DNA from: an uncultured Spirochaetales bacterium
Lineage (GTDB): Bacteria > Spirochaetota > Spirochaetia > Sphaerochaetales > Sphaerochaetaceae
Assembly: GCA_937902565.1 (NCBI GenBank)
Contig: CALFMX010000203.1
Span: forward strand, 1 to 7,376
DNA: 7,376 nucleotides
Reading direction: 5' to 3'
Shown: positions 1 through 6,472 of the stretch, piece by piece
Layout: each line of letters opens with the position of its first letter
Numbering within the stretch: the first letter of the stretch is position 1
Notes under the pieces: model-generated
Database searches by the model: none
What the model saw: the letters and a program-made list of their open reading frames with translations, nothing else
Told to the model about the DNA's origin: nothing
Translations under genes and position numbers: made by a program

Positions 1-935
1 CCCCCCGCCAGGGCAACTGGGGCGATTACGCACGAGGGGCCGCCTATGCCCTCTCCCGTCTCCATGACCTCAAGCGGGGAATCAAGGGGGTGGTCGAGGG
101 CACGCTTCCCATCGGGGGGCTCTCATCATCGGCTGCGGTGGTGCTCTGCTACATCAACGCCCTCTGCTACGCCAATGGGATCACGCTCTCTGATGAAGAG
201 CTGATCAAGACGGCGCTCTTGGCGGAGAACGAGTATGTGGGTATCGGGGTGGGGAAGCTCGATCAATCGAGTGAGGTCCTCTCCCGGAGGGACCACCTCC
301 TCGTCCTCGACACCAAGGATGACTCCTTCTCCCTCATCCCCGCCTCACCCCAGCTTGCCGACTTTGAGATCGCGATCTTCTTCTCCGGTGTCTCGCGGGT
401 GTTGGGGAGTGGGTACAATACCCGCGTCGATGAGGCGAAGAGCGCCGCCTACAGCCTCAAGGCGTATGCAGGCCTGGAGTACGGCCTCTTTCGCGATCCC
501 CGCCTGCGCGATGTACCGCAGCGTGTCTTCACCGAGTACGGGTCCCGCCTTCCCGCGATCTTCGGTAAGCGGGCTGAGCACTACTACAGCGAGATGGAAC
601 GGGTGGAGAAGGGGATCGAGGCGTGGAAGGGCGGGGACCTGGAAACCTTCGGCTCTCTTGTCAACGAGTCGGGCTACAGCTCCATCCATAGCTGGCAGAC
701 CGGCTCGCCTGAGCTGAGGGCAATCTACGAGATCTCACTGGAGATTCCGGGCATCTACGGCTGTCGCTTCAGTGGGGCGGGGTTCAAGGGCTGCTGTATG
801 GCCCTTGTGGACCCCGCAGAGAAGGAAGCGATCACCGAAGCAGTGACGCGTGCCTACCTCTCACGCTTTCCCCAGTATACCGACCGCTTCTCGGTCCACT
901 ACTGTAGAAGTGATGACGGGGTGCGTGTCGGGTGA
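1..935 (+). CDS. Galactokinase-family GHMP kinase, 5'-truncated by window edge
   Basis: Probable galactokinase: ATP-dependent phosphorylation of galactose (or a related sugar) at C1 in the cytoplasm, first step of the Leloir pathway. The frame is open from base 3, so the true start lies outside the window and the GTG at 90 is internal. Visible motifs: GNWGDYARGA (bases 12-41), the GHMP ATP-loop PIGGLSSSAAV (108-140), KLDQ with the Asp at 261-263 matching the catalytic Asp of the galactokinase GIMDQ motif, and the C-terminal glycine motif SGAGFKGCC (771-797). About 310 residues are present against roughly 390-430 for full galactokinases. Oddity: the last motif has Lys where classical enzymes have Gly (GAGFGGC), and spacing around RVLGSGYNTR differs from the E. 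coli type, so this is a divergent subgroup. A different sugar-1-kinase is possible. The family call is secure; the substrate is inferred. Confidence 0.88.
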   Translation, partial: PRQGNWGDYARGAAYALSRLHDLKRGIKGVVEGTLPIGGLSSSAAVVLCYINALCYANGITLSDEELIKTALLAENEYVGIGVGKLDQSSEVLSRRDHLLVLDTKDDSFSLIPASPQLADFEIAIFFSGVSRVLGSGYNTRVDEAKSAAYSLKAYAGLEYGLFRDPRLRDVPQRVFTEYGSRLPAIFGKRAEHYYSEMERVEKGIEAWKGGDLETFGSLVNESGYSSIHSWQTGSPELRAIYEISLEIPGIYGCRFSGAGFKGCCMALVDPAEKEAITEAVTRAYLSRFPQYTDRFSVHYCRSDDGVRVG

Positions 936-1038
936 GGTACTGCTCTGTGTTTGATGATCGTCTCGTTATCCAGGTGATACGAGTCTTACTGTACCTGGTT
1001 GTAAGATTACCTGCAGATGTAGCAAACCTATAAGATGA

Positions 1039-1083
1039 AATGAATGGTTTTAGATGAAAGTGGTAAAGTATAATGAACGGTTT
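1039..1083. repeat. Imperfect direct repeat with 33-base period around a -10 box
   Basis: AATGAATGGTTT (1039-1050) recurs as AATGAACGGTTT (1072-1083), 11 of 12 bases alike, with a period of 33 bases (about three helical turns). A second short repeat, AGATGAAA, occurs at 1033-1040 and 1052-1059. The second long copy overlaps the TATAAT at 1069-1074. This layout would suit a regulator binding the same DNA face twice, or it may be chance in AT-rich sequence. Confidence 0.3.
1045..1074 (+). promoter_or_regulatory. Possible promoter for the 1240 gene (perfect -10, weak -35)
   Basis: TATAAT at 1069-1074 is a perfect sigma-70 -10 hexamer, about 165 bases before the ATG at 1240. The matching -35 is poor: TGGTTT at 1045-1050 with an 18-base spacer is the best option. 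A weak -35 could mean an activator is needed, which would fit the flanking direct repeat, but that is inference. Confidence 0.35.
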
Positions 1084-1239
1084 GTGGATTTAAGAGAGGC
1101 CTGAAGAGAGAATCAGTGTGGTCTACACCCCCTATTGTACTCGATCTCTTCATCGTGCTCCTCTCATGATGGGATGAGGAAACCTTTCTCTTTCCCCAGA
1201 GGCTGTTGTGCCGTATGCTAGGGAAAAAGGGAGGTTGGT

Positions 1240-1857
1240 ATGGAAGGTACGTGTTATCGCTGTGATAAGGAAGCAAACCATCGGCTCACGCTCAAGAGTG
1301 GTGATGAGCTCTTCTGTTGTGATGATCACTTCAATGAGTGGATGTGCGAGCGTCTGGGCCACGACTACAAGCAGTATGTCCCACCCAAGACCATCAGTGT
1401 CTTTGACCTGCGCTTCAAGGTCGCGATGCAGGTCAATCATCTTGGGGTGACCTACTTCGCCTATCGAGGGCGCAAGGGGGTGGAGGAGAGCTGGTCAGCT
1501 GAGATCCCTTTCTCCATGAAGAAGCAGGATGCATTGGCCCTCCTCAAGCATAAGATCTCGATCAGCCTCTTCGCTACCTCCGAAGATCGGGACTACCTCG
1601 ATGAGATCGGTCAGATCGGGGTGGGGTATTATAATGACTTCATGGGAGAGGATCCGCACTTCATCTTCAAGGGCAGGAAGATAACAGGAGAGGATTTGGT
1701 CGATATGTTGGGTGATCATCAAGGGTATAACCTGGTCTACTACCTGGAGCCCCGGGTCCCCAGCCCCGATGATCGATGGGTGAGCTATGAGGAAGACATC
1801 ATCCCCGAAGAGGATGATGGTCTTGAAGACGATCAGTGTGACGGTGACCTATGGTGA
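1240..1857 (+). CDS. Hypothetical protein with N-terminal zinc-ribbon-like Cys/His motif and acidic tail
   Basis: I do not recognise this 205-residue protein. The ATG is supported by a strong Shine-Dalgarno (AAGGGAGGT, 1227-1235) four bases upstream. The N-terminus has Cys5-x2-Cys8 and, 17 residues later, Cys26-Cys27-x2-His30, a spacing typical of small treble-clef or zinc-ribbon metal sites. Residues 51-170 look like a mixed alpha/beta globular region (for example SVFDLRFKVAMQ, HFIFKGRKITGEDLV). Residues 184-203 are strongly acidic. There is no signal peptide or membrane segment, so it is probably cytoplasmic. Its last 14 bases overlap the proposed GTG start of the next, broken gene, suggesting translational coupling. 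Codon use is GC-rich like the galactokinase. A role in nucleic-acid or protein binding is possible from the zinc motif, but nothing specific can be claimed. Confidence 0.75.
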   Translation: MEGTCYRCDKEANHRLTLKSGDELFCCDDHFNEWMCERLGHDYKQYVPPKTISVFDLRFKVAMQVNHLGVTYFAYRGRKGVEESWSAEIPFSMKKQDALALLKHKISISLFATSEDRDYLDEIGQIGVGYYNDFMGEDPHFIFKGRKITGEDLVDMLGDHQGYNLVYYLEPRVPSPDDRWVSYEEDIIPEEDDGLEDDQCDGDLW

Positions 1858-2632
1858 GCTGAGGGCTCTGCTCGAGGGCCAGGGGAAGGAGGCGTTGGTC
1901 GCCTTTCTCCCCGAAATGGCAAAGGAGGATTCGTCGGTGGCCAGTCGCCTGTGGTGATGATTGGCTTGATGAGGCGAGCAGCGACGCGGTGCGGGAGAGC
2001 CTGCGCCGCTGCCTTGAGTGCATTGATGTCACCTGGGATGGCGATTACATCCTCTGTGAGAGTGCACAAGAGGCGCTGGCCCTGTTCTATCTGAGGATCG
2101 ACAAGGCAATCACCTCTGCCCGCTATAGAGAGGCGGTTGCGATGCTCATCACCGCCGAAGAGGAGGTCAGGTTGCTCTCTGGGACTTGGTAAAAGAGGAC
2201 TCCTTTGATGAGGATATCGCGTTTGAGCTGATGCTCCAGAGAGCGGCCATTGAGAGCGGGTTATCACCTACTGCCTGGGGGCACAAGAGCGCCACTCCTT
2301 CTTTGATGAGTGGAGGAGCTTTCTTCTGCAGGCGTACCTCGAACTTAATATGGCCGAGGAAGCGCGATCCTTCTCTTCTCATCAACTACTGGGCGTTGTT
2401 GAAGGATGGGTATCGTGACCGCATCATCGTCCTGACGAAGAAACAGTGCACCACTGCAGTGGATATGAACAGTCCCCGAGAATCCTTTGTGCGCTTGGTC
2501 AAACTACTTGAAATCCTCAAGAGCCTTGGAAGAGAGCGGGAGGCTACTAAACTGATTGCTCAGCTTCTCGAGCGTTATCCTACCAAACGAATGCTCAAGG
2601 AGGAGCTGAAGAGGGCGGGGATGATAGGGTAG
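1844..2632 (+). pseudogene. Frameshifted gene resembling C-terminal region of SWIM zinc-finger-type proteins
   Basis: Five segments in three frames join into one plausible helical protein of about 262 residues. Segment A runs 1844-1954 (GTG start, MTYGELRALLEGQGKEAL, ends at TGA 1955). Segment B runs about 1956-2189 (DDWLDEASSDAVRESLRRCL, ends at TAA 2190). Segment C covers about 2183-2257 (DLVKEDSFDEDIAFELML). Segment D covers about 2257-2390 (RHSFFDEWRSFLLQAYLEL). Segment E ends at TAG 2630 (REREATKLIAQLLERYP). The shifts sum to zero. Two sites (about 2181 and 2258) are GGG runs where one extra G restores the frame. The opening pattern (GKEALVAFLPEMAKED) and the C-terminal RYPTKRMLKEELK recall, from memory, the region following the SWIM CxCxnCxH finger; no SWIM finger is present here. 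It overlaps the upstream gene by 14 bases. It is either a decayed gene or an intact gene with sequencing indels; the product assignment is tentative. Confidence 0.6.
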
Positions 2633-2721
2633 TGGTCATGTCCGTGTGGATTAAGGGTGCGTATTGGTCATCGTGGTATTGGAGGTTCTCAAGACAAAAG
2701 ACAAACTATGGATGGTTGATA

Positions 2722-2741
2722 GAGCAATAGAAGTATTGTTC
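2722..2741. promoter_or_regulatory. Small inverted repeat in the leader of the fusion gene
   Basis: GAGCAATA (2722-2729) pairs with TATTGTTC (2734-2741) across a GAAG loop, an 8-base stem with one G-T wobble. No T-run follows, so it is not an intrinsic terminator. It could be an operator dyad or a weak leader hairpin. Confidence 0.25.
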
Positions 2742-2780
2742 ATTGCACGAGTAATATTTGGATCTGGGAAGAAGCACCAC

Positions 2781-2811
2781 TTGCTAGTCGAAAGAATATG
2801 CGAGATATGCT
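2781..2811 (+). promoter_or_regulatory. Weak candidate promoter upstream of the YidC-sulfatase gene
   Basis: TTGCTA (2781-2786) and TATGCT (2806-2811) resemble -35 and -10 hexamers (four of six matches each) but with a long 19-base spacer. They lie in an AT-rich leader 58 bases before the GTG start. With no gene between 2633 and 2868, a promoter somewhere here is likely; this exact pair is only a guess. Confidence 0.28.
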
Positions 2812-2830
2812 AGACTCTAAAGGATTTAGG

Positions 2831-2855
2831 GTACTGAATACAGTGCATTCAATAC
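2831..2855. promoter_or_regulatory. Dyad just before the ribosome site of the fusion gene
   Basis: GTACTGAAT (2831-2839) and ATTCAATAC (2847-2855) form a 9-base inverted repeat with one mismatch and a 7-base spacer. It ends directly before the Shine-Dalgarno at 2856. The position suits an operator or an RNA hairpin affecting initiation. Confidence 0.3.
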
Positions 2856-2862
2856 AAAGAGG
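2856..2862 (+). promoter_or_regulatory. Ribosome binding site that fixes a GTG start at 2869
   Basis: AAAGAGG sits six bases before GTG 2869. In this frame the preceding stop is TAG at 2827, and no ATG, GTG or TTG occurs between 2830 and 2868, so GTG 2869 is the first possible start and has proper spacing. Confidence 0.7.
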
Positions 2863-2868
2863 CCACAA

Positions 2869-5586
2869 GTGGGATCGTTTCTCTATACTGTGATTGTCTA
2901 TCCAATCGAACTGATTGTTGAATTACTATTTGTCTTTGTATTCAAAGCATTCAAAAACACAGGTATTGCTGTTGTTGGTGTCAGCCTTTTGGTGACGCTG
3001 TTGTCTTTGCCCCTCTACATCATTGCTGAACGGTTACAAAAGGAAGAACGAGATACAAGAGTGCGGCTTCAACCTGGGGTTTCCAGGATTAAGGGTGCAT
3101 TTGCTGGTGATGAGCAGTACTTGATGTTATCGACATACTATCGTCAGCACCACTATCACCCCTTGTTTGCGCTACGCTCGTCTGTAAGCCTCCTCATCCA
3201 AGTCCCGTTCTTTATTGCAGCCTACCATTTCCTTTCTCATCTCCCTCACCTGCAAGGGGAGAGTTTCTTTTTTATCAAGGACTTGAGTTTGCCCGATCAG
3301 ATGGTTCGGCTTTGGGGGATTCCTATCAACGTGTTGCCAGTGGCGATGACTCTCATCAATATAGTGGCTGGGATCATCTACACCAAAGGGTTCCCGATGA
3401 GGGATAAGGTTCAGCTGTATGGGATGGCGGGAATCTTCTTGGTCCTCCTCTACAATTCTCCATCAGGGCTGGTTCTCTACTGGACATGCAACAATGTGCT
3501 TTCGTTGGTCAAGAATATGTTCTATAAGGCAAAACATCCCCAACGATTGTTGTATGTGGCATCTGTTCTACTGAGTGTTGGATTTACTGTAGTAGTGCTG
3601 AACATAAAGGAGTTCTTGCCTCTCAGTAAACAATTGGTCCTATATAGTGGCTGTGCCGTTATCATCCTGATTCCTGTACTACTAAAACTTGGAAAGATAG
3701 TATATGCCAGCTTCTTTGGATCTTTCTCAACACACAAGAATCAGATAATTCTTCTGTTCGTATTGTCGATTGCAGTTCTCTGGACCGTCTGTGGGTTTCT
3801 GATTCCTGCAAATGTAATCCGCTCTTCACCGATAGAGTTTGCATTTACAGGAACAGTCAATAACCCCCTATCATATATTGTATCAAATGGTACCTTCTTT
3901 TTCGGTCTGTTTATTGTCTGGCCATTATTCATCTTTGGATTATCTGGAAAACAAGGGAGAACCGTTATCTCTGTTCTCTTCAGTATCTTAGCAATCGGTG
4001 CGATTGCCAATCTCTTTGTGTTCAAAGGTGATTACGGGCTTGTCAGTAGGGTTCTGTTGTTTGATGAGCCAAGCCGTCTAGAAGCAACCACATTCCAAGT
4101 TGTAGTTCCCATTCTCTGCATGCTACTCATTGCCGGTCTTGCATTGCTTGCGGTCCGCAAGGGGTGGGTACGTTTCCTGGCCAACGGCTTGGTTATTCTC
4201 TTGTTGGCGTCAGGTAGCATGGGGGTGTATGGGGCAACCTCAATCCAGAAGGCGTACACTGTCCATGCGCGTAATATTCAACAAAACAGTGAATCAGCTA
4301 CAAATGACCTTACTCCAATAATCCCATTGAGCCGTGAGAGAGAGAATATTGTTGTTCTGTTTCTTGATCGGGCGATCAACTCCTATCTCCCCATTGTATT
4401 CGACCAGTTCCCTGAGCTCTATGAGCAATTCTCTGGGTTCACCTACTATCCCAATACGGTCACGCCTGGAGTTGCGACGCTCTTGGGCTCCCCTCCCATT
4501 ATGGGAGGGTATGAGTACATCCCCGAAGCAATGAACAAGCGTGATTCAGAATTCCTGGTTGACAAGCACAACGAAGCCATGTTGGTACTCCCTAAGTTGT
4601 TTAGCGATGCTGGCTACCAGGTGTCTGTATTTGACCCCCCATATTCAAATTATAAGTGGTCAAACGATTATACACCCTTCAAGGAGTATCCAGAAATTAG
4701 CGTCAAGGCCTTGGATGGTGTGTACTCCTATCGGTACAAGCGTGACCACCCTGATGACGATTCCTGGGGTCCCGATTATGAGAGCCGGACTATCAAACGC
4801 CGGTTCCCGATGTTTGCCTTGATGAAGATCATGGTTCCGGCCCTCAGGGACTTGTTCTATTATGAGGGTACCTATTTCCTCCTTGATGAGAGCACGCAGA
4901 ACATTACGAAATTCATAGATTCGTATGCAACACTCCACTATCTGCCGGAATTAACCACCTTCGATACTCCAGCAGGAAATTACGTATTTTTAGTGAATGA
5001 CACCACACACGAGCCTCTCTTCCTCCAAGCCCCGGAGTATGTGCCTCGAATCAAGGTAACGAACACATATAGTCCACTTCAAGAGGAGTATGATGTTGCT
5101 TCCCAAATCCATTATCACGTTAATGTAGCGGCATTGCGGGCTGTGGGGATCTGGTTCGATTTCCTCAAAGCTGAAGGAGTCTATGACAACACTCGATTCA
5201 TCATTGTCTCTGATCACGGTAATGGCCTTCGGTCACCTGCCTTCAAGGACTTTGAGCGGTATGAAGGTAGTGCAGTTGTTTTTAATTCCCTTCTCCTCAT
5301 CAAGGATTTTTATTCGGATACAACCTTCAATACGAATCTCTCTTTCATGACCACCGCAGATGTCCCTTTGATGGCTATCAAGGATTTGCCGATCGAGACA
5401 ACAAATCCGTTTACTGGCGTTGATATGAGTTCAGTGGTCAAGAAGGATTCGATGGAGCTGTATACTATAGACCTTGACCCAACTACGTTGAGGCAAAAAA
5501 CCCTTACCTTCGAAATGACAAAGGCCTTCGAGGTACATGATTCAATTTTCGATGAATCCAATTGGGTGAAGTTCGGTAACGACTAG
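2869..5586 (+). CDS. YidC/Oxa1-like membrane domain fused to sulfatase/LTA-synthase-type phosphotransferase domain
   Basis: A 905-residue inner-membrane fusion. Residues 1-220 match the YidC/Oxa1 core: the paired opening helices (about 7-27 and 32-52), a charged cytoplasmic loop (53-103), LLIQVPFFIAAY (108-119), FFFIKDLSLPDQ (133-144, the YidC W/F-I-x-DLS-x-PD motif), and NSPSGLVLYWTCNN (196-209). The conserved groove Arg of insertases, seven residues before the L-P-L, appears to be Thr43. Residues 221-455 add roughly seven more helices. Residues 490-905, predicted outside, have the alkaline-phosphatase-superfamily layout: IVVLFLD with Asp500, candidate nucleophile Thr530 or Thr532 in NTVTPG, THEP with His714, and IIVSDHG with Asp782 and His783. 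This resembles phosphoglycerol, phosphoethanolamine or sulfate-ester enzymes; donor and acceptor are unknown. The downstream deacetylase-like gene and nearby glycosyltransferase suggest surface-glycan modification. Base composition is AT-richer than the flanks. I recall similar fusions in some other bacteria, but no characterised one. Confidence 0.85.
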   Translation: MGSFLYTVIVYPIELIVELLFVFVFKAFKNTGIAVVGVSLLVTLLSLPLYIIAERLQKEERDTRVRLQPGVSRIKGAFAGDEQYLMLSTYYRQHHYHPLFALRSSVSLLIQVPFFIAAYHFLSHLPHLQGESFFFIKDLSLPDQMVRLWGIPINVLPVAMTLINIVAGIIYTKGFPMRDKVQLYGMAGIFLVLLYNSPSGLVLYWTCNNVLSLVKNMFYKAKHPQRLLYVASVLLSVGFTVVVLNIKEFLPLSKQLVLYSGCAVIILIPVLLKLGKIVYASFFGSFSTHKNQIILLFVLSIAVLWTVCGFLIPANVIRSSPIEFAFTGTVNNPLSYIVSNGTFFFGLFIVWPLFIFGLSGKQGRTVISVLFSILAIGAIANLFVFKGDYGLVSRVLLFDEPSRLEATTFQVVVPILCMLLIAGLALLAVRKGWVRFLANGLVILLLASGSMGVYGATSIQKAYTVHARNIQQNSESATNDLTPIIPLSRERENIVVLFLDRAINSYLPIVFDQFPELYEQFSGFTYYPNTVTPGVATLLGSPPIMGGYEYIPEAMNKRDSEFLVDKHNEAMLVLPKLFSDAGYQVSVFDPPYSNYKWSNDYTPFKEYPEISVKALDGVYSYRYKRDHPDDDSWGPDYESRTIKRRFPMFALMKIMVPALRDLFYYEGTYFLLDESTQNITKFIDSYATLHYLPELTTFDTPAGNYVFLVNDTTHEPLFLQAPEYVPRIKVTNTYSPLQEEYDVASQIHYHVNVAALRAVGIWFDFLKAEGVYDNTRFIIVSDHGNGLRSPAFKDFERYEGSAVVFNSLLLIKDFYSDTTFNTNLSFMTTADVPLMAIKDLPIETTNPFTGVDMSSVVKKDSMELYTIDLDPTTLRQKTLTFEMTKAFEVHDSIFDESNWVKFGND

Positions 5587-5600
5587 AATGAGGAGCTGGC

Positions 5601-6326
5601 ATGGCAACACAATACATACTGCGGCTAGATGATGCATGTGAGCACTCTAGAATTGAGAATTGGATCAGGATGGAGCAGCTTCTATCTTCCTACAAGGTTC
5701 GACCACTAGTTGCGGTGATCCCCAAATGTGCTGATCCGGATTTCTTATCGTATGAGATCGACCACGACTTTTGGGATAGGGTAGGGAATTGGATTGAACA
5801 GGGCTGGTCAATCGCCATGCATGGGTACACACACGAGCATCCTCAGAAGGATGGAGGGATATCGCCCGTCAACAAGAGATCAGAATTTGCAAGCGTACCG
5901 TTGGAGAAGCAACGGGAGATGATTGCAGATGGAGTAGCCATCATGCGAAGCAAGGGGATTGACCCGCAGGTGTTCGTTGCTCCCCTTCATACGTTCGATG
6001 TGAACACCATAGAAGCCTTGAAGCTCGAAAGTACTATACGGGTTATCTCTGATACCATAGCAACCAAGCCATATCAACGGTATGGGATGACATTCGTTCC
6101 TCAACAATCGGGCTCGGTACGAGCCATTCCATTCCCCGTTGTTACGTTTTGCTATCACCCCAATATAATGGAAGAGCGTGATTTTGAGCGGTTGGAGCGG
6201 TTTCTTGAGAAACACTACCTCTCCTTTATCTCCTTTCCGCTAGAACAAACTACCAGGAAACGAAGTCTCTTCGACACACTTTTATCCGGTCTCTATCTTG
6301 CAAGGAGAAGACTCCTGTTCGGGTGA
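5601..6326 (+). CDS. Polysaccharide-deacetylase-like (CE4/DUF2334-type) protein
   Basis: A 241-residue protein of the NodB/CE4 barrel type, which usually removes acetyl groups from sugars with a metal ion. Visible motifs: LRLDDAC with Asp10 and Asp11 (CE4 motif 1), MHGYTHEH with His74 and His78 (the HxxxH metal pair) plus His80, FVAPLHTFD at 125-133 (place of motif 3), and FCYHP with His186. There is no signal peptide or clear membrane helix, so it is probably cytoplasmic, unlike secreted peptidoglycan or chitin deacetylases. That fits action on nucleotide sugars or lipid-linked glycan precursors, as in O-antigen or capsule loci. The C-terminus is basic (RRR at 235-237), which could favour membrane contact. 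The start is set by AGGAG at 5591-5595, five bases before the ATG. It lies 14 bases after the fusion gene, so co-transcription is very likely. The substrate is unknown, and a fold-only, non-deacetylase role is possible. Confidence 0.78.
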   Translation: MATQYILRLDDACEHSRIENWIRMEQLLSSYKVRPLVAVIPKCADPDFLSYEIDHDFWDRVGNWIEQGWSIAMHGYTHEHPQKDGGISPVNKRSEFASVPLEKQREMIADGVAIMRSKGIDPQVFVAPLHTFDVNTIEALKLESTIRVISDTIATKPYQRYGMTFVPQQSGSVRAIPFPVVTFCYHPNIMEERDFERLERFLEKHYLSFISFPLEQTTRKRSLFDTLLSGLYLARRRLLFG

Positions 6327-6472
6327 ATCACAAAAGATTTTTGGATGTGTAGCCTTTGATGCTATTCACTGTATAATCTATGTTGGATGCAGATCTTTTC
6401 CCAATGTGAGTACGGTGGGAATAATACGAATGCATATTTACTGAAAGCCCAACGCACTCAGCAAGGAGAACT
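6327..6472. promoter_or_regulatory. Intergenic region with candidate -10 box for the glycosyltransferase
   Basis: TATAAT at 6372-6377 is a perfect -10 hexamer about 96 bases before the ATG at 6473, but no good -35 is found 16-18 bases upstream. The gap also has an inverted repeat, TTCCCA (6398-6403) with TGGGAA (6416-6421), 12 bases apart, without a T-tract. CAAAA/TTTTG at 6331-6343 is too AT-rich and short to count as a terminator. The glycosyltransferase may thus have its own promoter or be read through from upstream. Confidence 0.35.

Larger units (their letters stand above)
936..1239. other. Intergenic region, 304 bases, no gene seen
   Basis: No open frame here has a ribosome site or recognisable product. 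Minus-strand frames running through it show no protein-like composition. The middle is AT-rich and carries the -10 box and repeat listed separately. No convincing intrinsic terminator follows the galactokinase: short inverted repeats at 970-998 and 985-1005 lack a T-tract. The 3' end leads into a strong Shine-Dalgarno for the next gene. Confidence 0.6.

Noticed and set aside
235..717. A 160-codon + strand frame and an overlapping minus-strand frame inside the galactokinase
   Set aside because: Low-complexity, Ser/Arg/Pro-rich translations lying wholly within a clearly conserved kinase frame.
970..1005. Inverted repeats CCAGGT/ACCTGG and CTTAC/GTAAG after the galactokinase as a terminator
   Set aside because: Stems of five to six bases with long loops and no following T-tract; not enough for an intrinsic terminator.
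1150..1440. Minus-strand frames running through 1028-1440
   Set aside because: No ribosome site, no protein-like composition, and overlap with a + strand gene that has a strong Shine-Dalgarno.
1851..1862. ATG at 1851 as start of the gene after the zinc-motif protein
   Set aside because: That frame stops after three codons (TGA at 1860). GTG 1844 opens the frame that actually continues with protein-like sequence.
2258..2390. Taking the single-frame 2186-2632 translation as a genuine 148-residue protein
   Set aside because: Its middle part is Ser/Arg/Pro-rich and unlike both ends, while the +2 neighbour frame there reads as a natural helical protein continuing the same gene.
4130..4822. Several 60-90 codon + and - strand frames inside the fusion gene
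   Set aside because: Shadows of the 905-codon frame; none has a ribosome site or domain-like sequence.
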